The translations under genes were made by a program, and so were the position numbers. Shown piece after piece: positions 18,861 through 27,145 of a stretch of 55,056 nucleotides of DNA (its first letter is position 1; each line of letters begins with the position of its first letter). The stretch is taken from positions 1-55,056 of the forward strand of contig JAVIYP010000012.1 of the NCBI GenBank assembly GCA_031323845.1, given 5' to 3'. The notes under the pieces are model-generated. The model saw only the letters and a list, made by a program, of their open reading frames with translations. It searched no databases and was not told where the DNA came from. This DNA comes from PUPG01 sp031323845 (lineage in GTDB: Bacteria; Bacteroidota; Bacteroidia; Bacteroidales; UBA7960).

Positions 18861-19220
18861 ATGGAAAATTTAACAAAAGAAACATTCAAAGAAAAAGTAT
18901 TCAATTTTGAAGCCGGCAAAGAGTGGAAATTTGAAGGTGAGCGGCCTTGCATCATTGACTTTTATGCCGACTGGTGTGCACCATGCCGCGCACTGACCCC
19001 GGTTATGGAAGAGCTGTCGGAAGAGTACAAAGGCAAGGTGGACATTTACAAGATTGACACCGAAAAAGAGCAGGAACTGGCCGGTATGTTCGGTATCAGG
19101 AGCATTCCTTCGATTCTTTTTGTACCGGCGGCTGCCCAGCCTCAGATGGCTACTGGCGCGCTTCCCAAAGAAACCCTTATCAAGGCCATTGAAGACATCC
19201 TGGATGTTAAGCCTTCATAG
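18861..19220 (+). CDS. Thioredoxin
   Basis: A 119-residue cytoplasmic thioredoxin with YADWCAPCRALTP (active Cys39 and Cys42) and the cis-Pro loop RSIPS. There is no signal peptide. The short N-terminal extension ENLTKETFKEKVFNFE and GKEWKFEGERP are typical of Bacteroidota thioredoxins. Its position behind the membrane-bound thioredoxin and ahead of a small membrane protein with two cysteines suggests an electron or thiol relay across the inner membrane (inference). It could also be the cell's general thioredoxin. Confidence 0.92.
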   Translation: MENLTKETFKEKVFNFEAGKEWKFEGERPCIIDFYADWCAPCRALTPVMEELSEEYKGKVDIYKIDTEKEQELAGMFGIRSIPSILFVPAAAQPQMATGALPKETLIKAIEDILDVKPS

Positions 19221-19268
19221 TGTTTCGTTTACAAACCCTTCTTCGTTAACTTAACGTATCATTTCTTT

Positions 19269-19538
19269 ATGGAAAACCTTCAGAAGGAAGACAATAAAGG
19301 GCGTGGCGGGGGAGGACGACGGTTGTTTTCCCCCCGGCCGGTGCCACCGCGGCGCTATACCTGGGTCCTGGCTGCTTTTGTGGCGGCCGGAATCCTCGGC
19401 GGCTACGCCTATTATCACTTTATCGGTTGCCAGAGCGGCGGATGCGCCATTACTTCCAACCCATACATGAGCATGCTGTGGGGAGGCATCATGGGTTACC
19501 TCCTGCCTGATTTCTTTGTGAAAAAAACGGAGGCATAA
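19269..19538 (+). CDS. DUF6132-type small membrane protein
   Basis: An 89-residue protein with a basic, glycine-rich N-terminus, two transmembrane segments (about 32-50 and 66-81), and between them GCQSGGCAITSNP with Cys54 and Cys59. This layout fits the DUF6132 family, whose function is not known. The two cysteines sit in the loop between the membrane segments and could be redox-active partners of the neighbouring thioredoxins (inference). It begins 48 bases after the thioredoxin stop and ends six bases before the convergent LptF/G gene. Confidence 0.8.
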   Translation: MENLQKEDNKGRGGGGRRLFSPRPVPPRRYTWVLAAFVAAGILGGYAYYHFIGCQSGGCAITSNPYMSMLWGGIMGYLLPDFFVKKTEA

Positions 19539-19544
19539 TCCGGC

Positions 19545-20624
19545 TTATTTTGGAGCTACCTTTAGCAGATAGGCGCCAAGGACTCCGAAGATGATGTTGG
19601 GTATCCAAACAGCGATCATGGGATGCAGGTTTCCGTTCGTGGCGAACGTGGTGGTTACCTGCATGAAGAGGATAAAAGAAAAACTGATGGTAATGCCGGC
19701 GCCCAGATGCAAGCCGATACCACCTCTTACCTTCCTGCTCGACAGGGCCACACCAATTAACGTCAGCACAATGGTTGCAAAAGGAAACGCAATCCTGCGG
19801 TGCTTTTCCACTTCGTAAAAACGGACGATCTCGGAACCTTTAAGGCGCTCGTTGGCGATAAAAGCATTCAGTTCCCTGAAGTTCATGGTCTCCATTTCTT
19901 TCAGCGTCTGTGTAAAATCCATGGGTGTAAACGGCAGTAAGGTGTCGAGCCTTCGCCCGAAGCTGAGTTCCTCATGGAGGCCTTCTATCTTTCTCTCGTT
20001 ATAATTCTCGATGGTCCACTTCCCTTCTGCCTCATTGAACCTGATCTGATCTGCAAACAGTTTATAGGTCAGGGTACCATCGGTGATTTCTTCCAGGCTG
20101 AAGCGATAGCCTGTCTTTGTCCTCTCGCTGTACGATTCCAGGTAAATGAAAATGCCAGGGCGTATTTGCATGTGGATGTTTCTCCCGACAATCCTGTCGG
20201 GCTGCCGCACGAACTCGAACTCAAAGGCCAGGCGCTTTTCATTGGCGGGAGGGATCACCACGTTGGAGAGGTATACAGAAAGCAATGCCAGCAGCACGGC
20301 CGATATCAGATAGGGCACCAGCAAACGCCGGAAACTTACCCCGGAGCTCAGCATGGCAATGATCTCTGTGTTGAAGGCCAGGCGCGAAGTAAAAAACACC
20401 ACGGTGATGAAGGTGAACAAGGGACTGAACAAATTAATGAAATAGGGAATGAAGTTCACATAATACACCAGCACGATGTCGCGCAGGCTTGCCTGGTTAT
20501 CAATGAACCTGTCAATCTTTTCCGAAAGGTCAAAAATGATGACGATGAAAATGATCAAAGTGATCGCAAACACAAAAGTGCCTAAGAACTTCCTGATGAT
20601 ATAGTAATCAAGTTTTTTCAGCAT
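19545..20624 (-). CDS. LptF/LptG-family permease
   Basis: A 359-residue inner-membrane protein of the YjgP/YjgQ family: LDYYIIRKFLGTFVFAI at the N-terminus, six membrane segments in two groups of three, and a periplasmic beta-jellyroll region between about residues 125 and 270. With LptB it would extract lipopolysaccharide from the inner membrane and pass it to the Lpt bridge. Only one of the two homologues is present here, and I cannot say whether it is F or G. It lies 70 bases behind tgt on the same strand. A TATCTTTG -7 box at 20679-20686 may give it its own promoter. Confidence 0.9.
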   Translation of the reverse strand: MLKKLDYYIIRKFLGTFVFAITLIIFIVIIFDLSEKIDRFIDNQASLRDIVLVYYVNFIPYFINLFSPLFTFITVVFFTSRLAFNTEIIAMLSSGVSFRRLLVPYLISAVLLALLSVYLSNVVIPPANEKRLAFEFEFVRQPDRIVGRNIHMQIRPGIFIYLESYSERTKTGYRFSLEEITDGTLTYKLFADQIRFNEAEGKWTIENYNERKIEGLHEELSFGRRLDTLLPFTPMDFTQTLKEMETMNFRELNAFIANERLKGSEIVRFYEVEKHRRIAFPFATIVLTLIGVALSSRKVRGGIGLHLGAGITISFSFILFMQVTTTFATNGNLHPMIAVWIPNIIFGVLGAYLLKVAPK

Positions 20625-20694
20625 TCTGGTCTGGTTCTTTTTGGTAAGGATGCCCTATTGATCCTGATCCGTATCACACAAAGATACTTCAATT

Positions 20695-21825
20695 CTATAA
20701 TCGCCTGCTGATCTTCCCGATCATGCTGTCTTTCCAGGCGTTGTAATCGTTTTGCAGAATATGTTTTCTTGCCTCCCGCACCAGCCATACATAAAAGCTC
20801 AGGTTATGCTGCGTGGCGATCATTGGTCCGAGCATTTCACCGGCAACAAACAGGTGCCGCAGGTAGGCACGGCTGTACATCTGGTCAACAAAAGCCGTTC
20901 CTTCCGGGTCGATGGGCGAGAAGTCGTGCTGCCATTTTTTATTCCTTATGTTGATGATGCCTTCGCCGGTGAATAACATGCCGTTGCGCGCGTTGCGGGT
21001 AGGCATCACACAGTCGAACATATCTACGCCCAGCGCTATGCTTTCCAGGATGTTTTCGGGTGTGCCAACACCCATAAGATAACGGGGTTTGTCTTCCGGA
21101 AGTATGGCGCATACCAGCTCCGTCATTTCGTACATGAGTTCCACGGGCTCTCCTACCGACAGTCCGCCGATGGCGTTCCCCTCGCGGTCGCAATCGCTTA
21201 CAAACCGGGCAGAATCGCGACGCAGGCCGGCATAGGTGCTGCCCTGTACTATTGGGAAAAGGCTTTGCTGGTATCCGTAACGGGGTGCTGTCTGGTCGAA
21301 ATGGCTACAGCATCTGTTAAGCCAGGCATGCGTAAGCTTCATCGACTTTTCTGCATAGCCGTGGTCGCAGGGATAGGGCGTGCACTCGTCGAAAGCCATA
21401 ATAATGTCTGCTCCAAGGATGCGTTGTATGTCCATGACCCTTTCGGGAGAAAAGAAATGCCGCGATCCGTCAATGTGGGATTGAAAGGTTACGCCGTCGT
21501 CGGTGAGTTTTCTTTTTTCCGCCAGCGAGTATACCTGGTAGCCCCCGCTGTCGGTCAGCACCGGCTTTTCCCACGACATAAAACGGTGAATGCCGCCTGC
21601 TGCTTCCATCACCTCCAGCCCCGGACGCAAAAACAGATGGTAGGTGTTGCCCAAAATAATGTCGGGGTTTACCTGTTCTGCCAGGTCTTTATGATGAATC
21701 GCCTTTACGGTGGCCGCCGTGCCTACCGGCATAAAAACCGGAGTCTCAATGATTCCGTGATCAGTGGTGAGAAAGCCTGCCCGCGCCTTGCTTTTACCGT
21801 CTCTGGCCAACAACTCATACTTCAT
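20695..21825 (-). CDS. tgt: tRNA-guanine transglycosylase
   Basis: Tgt exchanges guanine-34 for a queuine precursor in tRNAs with GUN anticodons. The 376-residue protein has all core elements: the substrate loop TDSGGYQV (Asp92), MAFDECTPYP, GGLSVGEP, and FDCVMPTRNARNG with the Asp nucleophile (Asp271). The zinc motif is degenerate: where the E. coli enzyme has C-x-C-x2-C the sequence reads DPEGTAFVD, although the fourth ligand His (HNLSFY) remains. I start at the ATG at 21825, because the upstream in-frame TTG (21843) is part of the -7 box TATCTTTG at 21841-21848. It is followed by the LptF/G gene. Confidence 0.95.
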   Translation of the reverse strand: MKYELLARDGKSKARAGFLTTDHGIIETPVFMPVGTAATVKAIHHKDLAEQVNPDIILGNTYHLFLRPGLEVMEAAGGIHRFMSWEKPVLTDSGGYQVYSLAEKRKLTDDGVTFQSHIDGSRHFFSPERVMDIQRILGADIIMAFDECTPYPCDHGYAEKSMKLTHAWLNRCCSHFDQTAPRYGYQQSLFPIVQGSTYAGLRRDSARFVSDCDREGNAIGGLSVGEPVELMYEMTELVCAILPEDKPRYLMGVGTPENILESIALGVDMFDCVMPTRNARNGMLFTGEGIINIRNKKWQHDFSPIDPEGTAFVDQMYSRAYLRHLFVAGEMLGPMIATQHNLSFYVWLVREARKHILQNDYNAWKDSMIGKISRRL

Positions 21826-21840
21826 CTTGAAAATTTTTCC

Positions 21841-21848
21841 CAAAGATA
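21841..21848 (-). promoter_or_regulatory. -7 element of tgt
   Basis: The minus strand reads TATCTTTG, a full match to TAnnTTTG. The implied transcription start near 21834 leaves a leader of about ten bases before the ATG at 21825. No clear -33 box is present. Confidence 0.5.
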
Positions 21849-22012
21849 AAACTATTCAGCAAGCATCAGCCTTTTTCCACCCGCTTCCGGGGTGTATGGA
21901 GAAAAGAATAAATGCTGAATGTAAATTTTGATTAATTTCGTTGTCATTGTTTTCAAAGAGGCCGGTTGCCGTAACAAAGCACTCTCCGGTTTGTGATCCT
22001 GAACATAAGGTA

Positions 22013-22621
22013 ATGACCAATAATTCCAGACATACAGAAAAGGCGCAGCAAGATCTTCTCCTGGTCAGGGAAGCATGCCGGGAAGGCAATCAGCAGGCGT
22101 TTTCGGAGTTGCTGGACAAATACAGGGATGCCATTTTTTTTCTGTTGCTGAAAATGACAGGCAACCACCAGGATGCTGAGGACCTTACCATTGAAACCTT
22201 TGGGAAGGCCTTCGTCAACATTCATCAATACAACGAACAGTATGCTTTCAGCACCTGGCTTTTTAAAATCGCTTCCAATAACGGCATCGATTTTATCCGG
22301 AAAAGCAAGAAAAACGTGCTTAACCTGGAAGCCAACGAGGATATTCACGAGGATGATGAAAGTAAATTTGATTTTGTTGCCGATTTGATCAATCCTGAGG
22401 AAAAGTTTATCAAAAGCCAGAAGGCCGAAATGGTGCGGCAGGTTGTTGAAACCCTCAAGCCGCGCTACAGGCAGTTGATCTTGCTCCGCTATTTTGAGGA
22501 ACGTTCGTACGAAGAAATTGCATCGGAGCTTGACATACCCCTGGGAACGGTCAAAGCGCAGTTGTTCAGGGCAAGAGACTTCCTGTACCGCTCTTTGCGG
22601 AATATGATGGAAAGAATATGA
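22013..22621 (+). CDS. Sigma-70 family (ECF-type) RNA polymerase sigma factor
   Basis: A 202-residue protein with sigma region 2 (residues 26-97: FSELLDKYRDAIFFLL, QDAEDLTIETFGKAF, FSTWLFKIASNNGIDFIR) and region 4 (about 150-190: RSYEEIASELDIPLGTVKAQLFRAR, a helix-turn-helix). It would direct RNA polymerase to a dedicated promoter set. No anti-sigma factor gene is adjacent; the next gene encodes a small secreted protein, so the control signal is unknown. I choose the ATG at 22013 because region 2 begins shortly after; an upstream in-frame TTG at 21941 would add 24 residues of unlikely composition. Confidence 0.9.
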   Translation: MTNNSRHTEKAQQDLLLVREACREGNQQAFSELLDKYRDAIFFLLLKMTGNHQDAEDLTIETFGKAFVNIHQYNEQYAFSTWLFKIASNNGIDFIRKSKKNVLNLEANEDIHEDDESKFDFVADLINPEEKFIKSQKAEMVRQVVETLKPRYRQLILLRYFEERSYEEIASELDIPLGTVKAQLFRARDFLYRSLRNMMERI

Positions 22622-22745
22622 CCGCCCCGACATGCAACACTGTTCTCCCGGATAATAAGGGGCAGGATTTTGTGTTACTCTTAGGGTCTGGGCTCCGGCT
22701 GATGCGGATCAGATAATATTTCGTTTCACAATAAAACAAAAAACT

Positions 22746-23168
22746 ATGAAAGCGAGCTTATTAAAACTTTTTGTTTTCGGGCTGATGCTGACCTTTGTAG
22801 ACATCTCCCATGCACAGATCGTGAAGTATCACGAACATGGTGAAACTGAGGAACTGCGCATTGAATATCGCTGGCAGCGTGAGCGGATCTATACACGCAA
22901 GGGCAATGCCGTACTGAACCTGCAGCTCACGAACTTACAGGACCAGCACCGGGAGCTTAGCTTTGTCATTGCCTTTTACAGAGATAAACAGATCGTGTTC
23001 GAAAGTGAGGAAAACATGCTGTGTTTTAAGCCCGGCCAGCGGCGTCGAGGCTTTGCCTCGGGGCTTCGTTTCTTTGCGGAGGGCATTGGCCTGGATGATG
23101 TTCAGAAGGATGATTTTACGTGGGACATCCTGATCCGTGACCTTCGGGAGGTGCCGGGTTGCGATTGA
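22746..23168 (+). CDS. Small secreted protein of unknown function
   Basis: A 140-residue protein with a signal peptide (residues 1-23, ending SHA). I do not recognise the mature family. It is rich in beta-strand-like stretches (LRIEYRWQRERIYTRKGNAVLNL, LSFVIAFYRDKQIVFES) and ends in a lone Cys (PGCD). It sits 124 bases after the sigma factor and 57 bases before hutU, all on the plus strand, but the spacing does not show whether they share a transcript. It could be a periplasmic beta-sandwich protein. Confidence 0.7.
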   Translation: MKASLLKLFVFGLMLTFVDISHAQIVKYHEHGETEELRIEYRWQRERIYTRKGNAVLNLQLTNLQDQHRELSFVIAFYRDKQIVFESEENMLCFKPGQRRRGFASGLRFFAEGIGLDDVQKDDFTWDILIRDLREVPGCD

Positions 23169-23225
23169 GGTGTAAGAAGGCTTGAAGCCCGCATCTGACT
23201 TTGTTAATATCAAAAACACACAATT

Positions 23226-25235
23226 ATGTCTTTATCGGATTTTCAGAAGGCCATTCTCCGGGGCATACCGGACGAATTGCCTGCTCCCCGCGCCCATGAT
23301 GCTACTGTAAATCATGCGCCTCGCAGGAAAGATATATTGACGCCTGATGAAAAGCGGTTGGCGGTCAGGAATGCGTTGCGTTATTTCCCTGAACGCTTCC
23401 ACCAGGAACTTGCTCCTGAATTTGCTGATGAGCTTAATAAATACGGACGTATTTACATGTACCGTTTTCGTCCTGACTATCCCATTACGGCACGCAAGCT
23501 TAGCGATTTTCCTTTCCGTTCGACGCAGGCCGGCGCCATCATGCTCATGTTGAGCAACAACCTGGATTCGGCAGTTGCGCAGCATCCTCATGAGCTCATC
23601 ACTTATGGCGGGAATGGCGCGGTTTTTCAGAATTGGGCGCAGTACCTGTTGTGCATGAAATACCTTGCTGAGATGACGGAAGAGCAGACGCTTGTCCTTT
23701 ACAGCGGTCATCCTATGGGGCTTTTCCCGTCGCATCCTGAAGCACCGCGCGTGGTTGTTACCAACGGTATGATGATCCCTAACTATTCGGCGCCTGACGA
23801 CTGGGAGCGTTTCAATGCTTTAGGCGTTACGCAATACGGGCAGATGACGGCGGGTTCTTTCATGTACATTGGTCCGCAAGGCATTGTGCACGGCACCACT
23901 ATTACGGTGCTGAATGCCGGTCGCATGATTGCAGGCAGGGGCAGCGACTTGGCCGGTAAACTTTTTGTTTCCAGCGGTCTGGGCGGCATGTCGGGTGCAC
24001 AGCCAAAGGCAGCTGTCATTGCAGGTGCCATCGGCGTTGTTGCAGAGATCAACCCCAAAGCCACGCAAACGCGGCATGCCCAGGGTTGGGTGGATGAAGT
24101 GTATGATGACCTCAACCGGCTGATATCCCGTATCCGGATGGCAAAGGAAAAAAAAGAGGCTGTTTCGCTCGCCTACCAGGGAAATATCGTAGACCTCTGG
24201 GAAAAGCTGCTTGAGGCAGACTTTGAGGTGGAGCTTGGCTCCGACCAGACCTCCCTGCACAATCCTTTTGCCGGTGGCTATTATCCGGCCGGCCTCAGCT
24301 TTGAAGAGTCTAATGAGATGATGCACAGGCATCCGGAACAGTTTAAGCAAAAGGTCCGGGAGTCCCTTATCCGCCATGTGAATGTCATCAATAAGCTGAC
24401 GGAAAGAGGTATGTATTTCTGGGATTACGGCAATGCATTCCTTCTGGAGGCGGGCAGGGCAGGGGCCGACGTGTTTACGGAGGACAGGAAAACATACAGG
24501 TATCCGTCGTATGTGCAAGACATTATGGGGCCCATGTGCTTTGATTACGGCTTTGGTCCTTTCCGTTGGGTATGTGCATCCTCTGACCCTGCGGACCTGC
24601 TCACCACAGACCGTATTGCTGCGGAGGTCATCAGGGAGATGATAGAGGAGGCACCGCCGGAGATTATGCAACAGCTCCGGGACAATCTGTTATGGATTGA
24701 GCAGGCCGAAGAAAACAACCTGGTAGTGGGTTCTCAGGCACGCATCCTTTATGCTGACAGTGAGGGACGCATCCGTATAGCCCGTGCGTTTAACAAGGCC
24801 ATACGCGAGAAACGGATCAGCGCACCGGTGATCCTGGGCCGTGACCATCATGATGTCAGCGGCACCGACAGTCCCTACAGGGAGACTTCAAACATTTACG
24901 ACGGTTCGCAGTTCACCGCCGACATGGCCATCCATAACGTCATTGGCGACAGTTTTCGCGGGGCAAGCTGGGTGTCCATCCACAACGGTGGTGGTGTGGG
25001 CTGGGGTGAAGTCATCAACGGAGGCTTCGGCCTGGTCCTCGATGGCTCCGAAGAGGCCGACCGCCGTCTCGAAAGCATGCTGTTCTGGGATGTTAACAAT
25101 GGCATAGCACGACGCAGCTGGGCCAGGAACAAGGAAGCCATATTCGCCATTAAGAGGGCAATGCAGGCCGAACCCCGGTTGCAGGTAACGCTGCCGCATC
25201 CGGCTGATGATAACTTGCTGGAAAAACTGTTCTGA
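23226..25235 (+). CDS. hutU: Urocanate hydratase, long form
   Basis: Urocanate hydratase converts urocanate to imidazolonepropionate in histidine breakdown, using tightly bound NAD. The 669-residue protein carries YGGNGAVFQNW, LYSGHPMGLFP, GPQGIVHGT, the NAD-binding stretch FVSSGLGGMSGAQ, and the active-site region FGFGPFRWVCASS around the conserved Cys. At about 670 residues it belongs to the longer variant frequent in Bacteroidota rather than the 560-residue proteobacterial type. The other hut genes (hutH, hutI, ftcD) are not next to it, so the pathway must be scattered. Confidence 0.96.
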   Translation: MSLSDFQKAILRGIPDELPAPRAHDATVNHAPRRKDILTPDEKRLAVRNALRYFPERFHQELAPEFADELNKYGRIYMYRFRPDYPITARKLSDFPFRSTQAGAIMLMLSNNLDSAVAQHPHELITYGGNGAVFQNWAQYLLCMKYLAEMTEEQTLVLYSGHPMGLFPSHPEAPRVVVTNGMMIPNYSAPDDWERFNALGVTQYGQMTAGSFMYIGPQGIVHGTTITVLNAGRMIAGRGSDLAGKLFVSSGLGGMSGAQPKAAVIAGAIGVVAEINPKATQTRHAQGWVDEVYDDLNRLISRIRMAKEKKEAVSLAYQGNIVDLWEKLLEADFEVELGSDQTSLHNPFAGGYYPAGLSFEESNEMMHRHPEQFKQKVRESLIRHVNVINKLTERGMYFWDYGNAFLLEAGRAGADVFTEDRKTYRYPSYVQDIMGPMCFDYGFGPFRWVCASSDPADLLTTDRIAAEVIREMIEEAPPEIMQQLRDNLLWIEQAEENNLVVGSQARILYADSEGRIRIARAFNKAIREKRISAPVILGRDHHDVSGTDSPYRETSNIYDGSQFTADMAIHNVIGDSFRGASWVSIHNGGGVGWGEVINGGFGLVLDGSEEADRRLESMLFWDVNNGIARRSWARNKEAIFAIKRAMQAEPRLQVTLPHPADDNLLEKLF

Positions 25236-25285
25236 TAGGTTAGTGCTCCCCCAGGTAAGCAGGAAGCCCTTCTAGGAAACCCTTG

Positions 25286-25735
25286 CTATGGGTCGGCAGC
25301 GGGAATCAGGGCAGGCATTACTTCTTCTTTTTCCTCCTCCCATCCCATCTCGCTTTCTATGATGCTCAAACGGTTCAGCATCTTTTCGTGAATAAGGTCC
25401 ATCTCCTTCTTGTCAAGAAGATAACAGTCAAAAGCTGCTTCAAATATCGCGACATCAACCTGGTGATGGTCAAAAATGCCCATATAGTAATAGCGTGCCG
25501 AATCGCGGGCGCGCCGTTCAAACTGCTGCATGTCCCTGATATATGCTTCAAGAAGGTATATGTCGGTGAGTACATCCACCATCTTTTCGCGTGGCAGCAG
25601 TTTGTCGCATTTGTCCTTGCCCGGTGCCCTGAAGAAGCCACAGGAAACCAGCGCCAGGGCCAGGCCGATCACCAGGCATCGCCTGACAATTCCGGTTGCT
25701 CTGCCTGAGCGTAAGCGATCCATGTGATACTGCAT
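25286..25735 (-). CDS. DUF4296 lipoprotein
   Basis: A 149-residue predicted lipoprotein: signal segment VIGLALALVSC with the lipobox Cys, then the DUF4296 core (LPREKMVDVLTDIYLLEAY ... FDCYLLDKKEMDLIHEKML), an all-helical domain of unknown role found across Bacteroidota. I start at the ATG at 25735; the in-frame GTG at 25777 would overlap the end of the dihydroorotase gene, and 25723 is an alternative. It is the last gene of an operon with dihydroorotase and the polyprenol-phosphate mannosyltransferase, an arrangement I recall as common in this phylum. Confidence 0.85.
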   Translation of the reverse strand: MQYHMDRLRSGRATGIVRRCLVIGLALALVSCGFFRAPGKDKCDKLLPREKMVDVLTDIYLLEAYIRDMQQFERRARDSARYYYMGIFDHHQVDVAIFEAAFDCYLLDKKEMDLIHEKMLNRLSIIESEMGWEEEKEEVMPALIPAADP

Positions 25736-25751
25736 GTTTGAAGGGTTGTTT

Positions 25752-27107
25752 TTATCTTTCGAAAACCAGGGCTTCACCGCTTGTTCCTTCCTTAATTTCT
25801 CCCTTTTCGTAAACGATGTTACCGTTTACAAAGGTATAAATTACCCTGTAATCCAGGCTGACGCCTTCCAAAGGCGACCAGCCGCATTTGTACAGCAGCT
25901 TTTCTCTGTCGATCATGGTTTTCGATGCGGGATCCACCACCACGATGTCGGCTGCATAACCTTCGCGGATGAAGCCCCTGTTTTTGATGTTAAAGCAGAT
26001 GGCCGGGTTGTGGCACATCAGGGACACTACTTTTTCGACAGGAATATCATGCTGTGCTGCCAGGGTGAGCATGGCCGGCAGCGAATGCTGCACCATGGGT
26101 CCGCCTGAAGGACAGAGGAGGTATGGCTTCTGTTTTTCTTCAAGGGTGTGTGGCGCATGATCGGTGGCCACTACATCGAGGTAGCCATCCAGGATGCCGT
26201 TGATGAGGGCCTGGCGGTCGGACTCAAATTTTACCGCCGGATTCCATTTGATGAGCGAACCGCGTGCTGCATAATCGTCCATGGAAAACCACAGGTGGTG
26301 CACACAGACCTCGGCAGTGATTCTTTTATCTTTCAGGGGTGTGTTGTTTTCCAGAAAACGCAGCTCGTTAGCGGTGCTGAGGTGCAGCAGGTGCAGCCGT
26401 GTGCCGAACTTTTGGGCAAGCGAAACCGCCATGCGCGATGACTTTTCGCAAGCTTCATGGTTTCTGATGGCGGCATGCATAAACGCAGGGATGTTGTCGC
26501 CGTATTGTGCCCTGGCGTTCTGCAGGTTTCGGAGGACGGTGGCCTCATCCTCGCAGTGCACGGCAACAGGCAGCCTGCTCTCCCTGAAAATGTTGCTGAG
26601 GGCCGTTTCATCATCAACCAGCATATTGCCGGTTGAAGAACCCATAAACACTTTGATTCCGCATACATGGTTGGGGTCTGTGGCTTTCAGCTCATCCGGA
26701 TTATTGTTGGTAGCTCCGATATAGAAGGAATAGTTGGCGATACTTTTTTCGGAAGCCCGTTTGAACTTGTCTTCAAGCCGCTGCTGCGTAACGGTCTGCG
26801 GGTCGGTATTCGGCATTTCCATGAAACTGGTGATGCCGCCTGCCACGGCAGCACGCGATTCGGAAAACAAATCTGCTTTGTGCGTAAGACCGGGTTCGCG
26901 AAAATGCACCTGGTCATCAATAACTCCCGGTAACACCCACAACCCGCTGAGGTCCATCACCCTGACCTGGTCTTCATGGATGCGGCCCCCATGACCGTCC
27001 CGGAAGATTTGCCTGATCTTACCCCTGGAGATCATCAGGTCTCCCCGGTAGGTTTGACCTTCGTTGATAATGTGTGCGTTTTTCAACAAGATGCCGGTTT
27101 CAGACAT
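25752..27107 (-). CDS. pyrC: Dihydroorotase, class I type
   Basis: The enzyme closes carbamoyl-aspartate to dihydroorotate in pyrimidine synthesis. The 451-residue amidohydrolase has the carboxylated-lysine region CGIKVFMGSSTG (Lys152), metal-binding His184 (VHCEDE), His239/His242 (LHLLH) and Asp316 (ATDHAPH). The first metal motif, normally HxH, reads DDQVHFREPG with Gln66 in place of the first His. An allantoinase or hydantoinase role is possible but less likely given the REPG and GSSTGN motifs. It lies between the mannosyltransferase (38 bases upstream) and the DUF4296 gene. Confidence 0.88.
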   Translation of the reverse strand: MSETGILLKNAHIINEGQTYRGDLMISRGKIRQIFRDGHGGRIHEDQVRVMDLSGLWVLPGVIDDQVHFREPGLTHKADLFSESRAAVAGGITSFMEMPNTDPQTVTQQRLEDKFKRASEKSIANYSFYIGATNNNPDELKATDPNHVCGIKVFMGSSTGNMLVDDETALSNIFRESRLPVAVHCEDEATVLRNLQNARAQYGDNIPAFMHAAIRNHEACEKSSRMAVSLAQKFGTRLHLLHLSTANELRFLENNTPLKDKRITAEVCVHHLWFSMDDYAARGSLIKWNPAVKFESDRQALINGILDGYLDVVATDHAPHTLEEKQKPYLLCPSGGPMVQHSLPAMLTLAAQHDIPVEKVVSLMCHNPAICFNIKNRGFIREGYAADIVVVDPASKTMIDREKLLYKCGWSPLEGVSLDYRVIYTFVNGNIVYEKGEIKEGTSGEALVFER

Positions 27108-27145
27108 AGAGATTGCTGTTTATGATGATGGATTGAGAGGACAGT

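Noticed and set aside
21953..22633. 226-codon open frame antisense to the sigma factor gene
   Set aside because: It mirrors the sigma factor exactly in the opposite strand, and the sigma domains on the plus strand are unambiguous.
23820..24671. 283-codon open frame antisense to hutU
   Set aside because: The plus-strand frame holds all urocanate hydratase motifs; the antisense frame has no family features.
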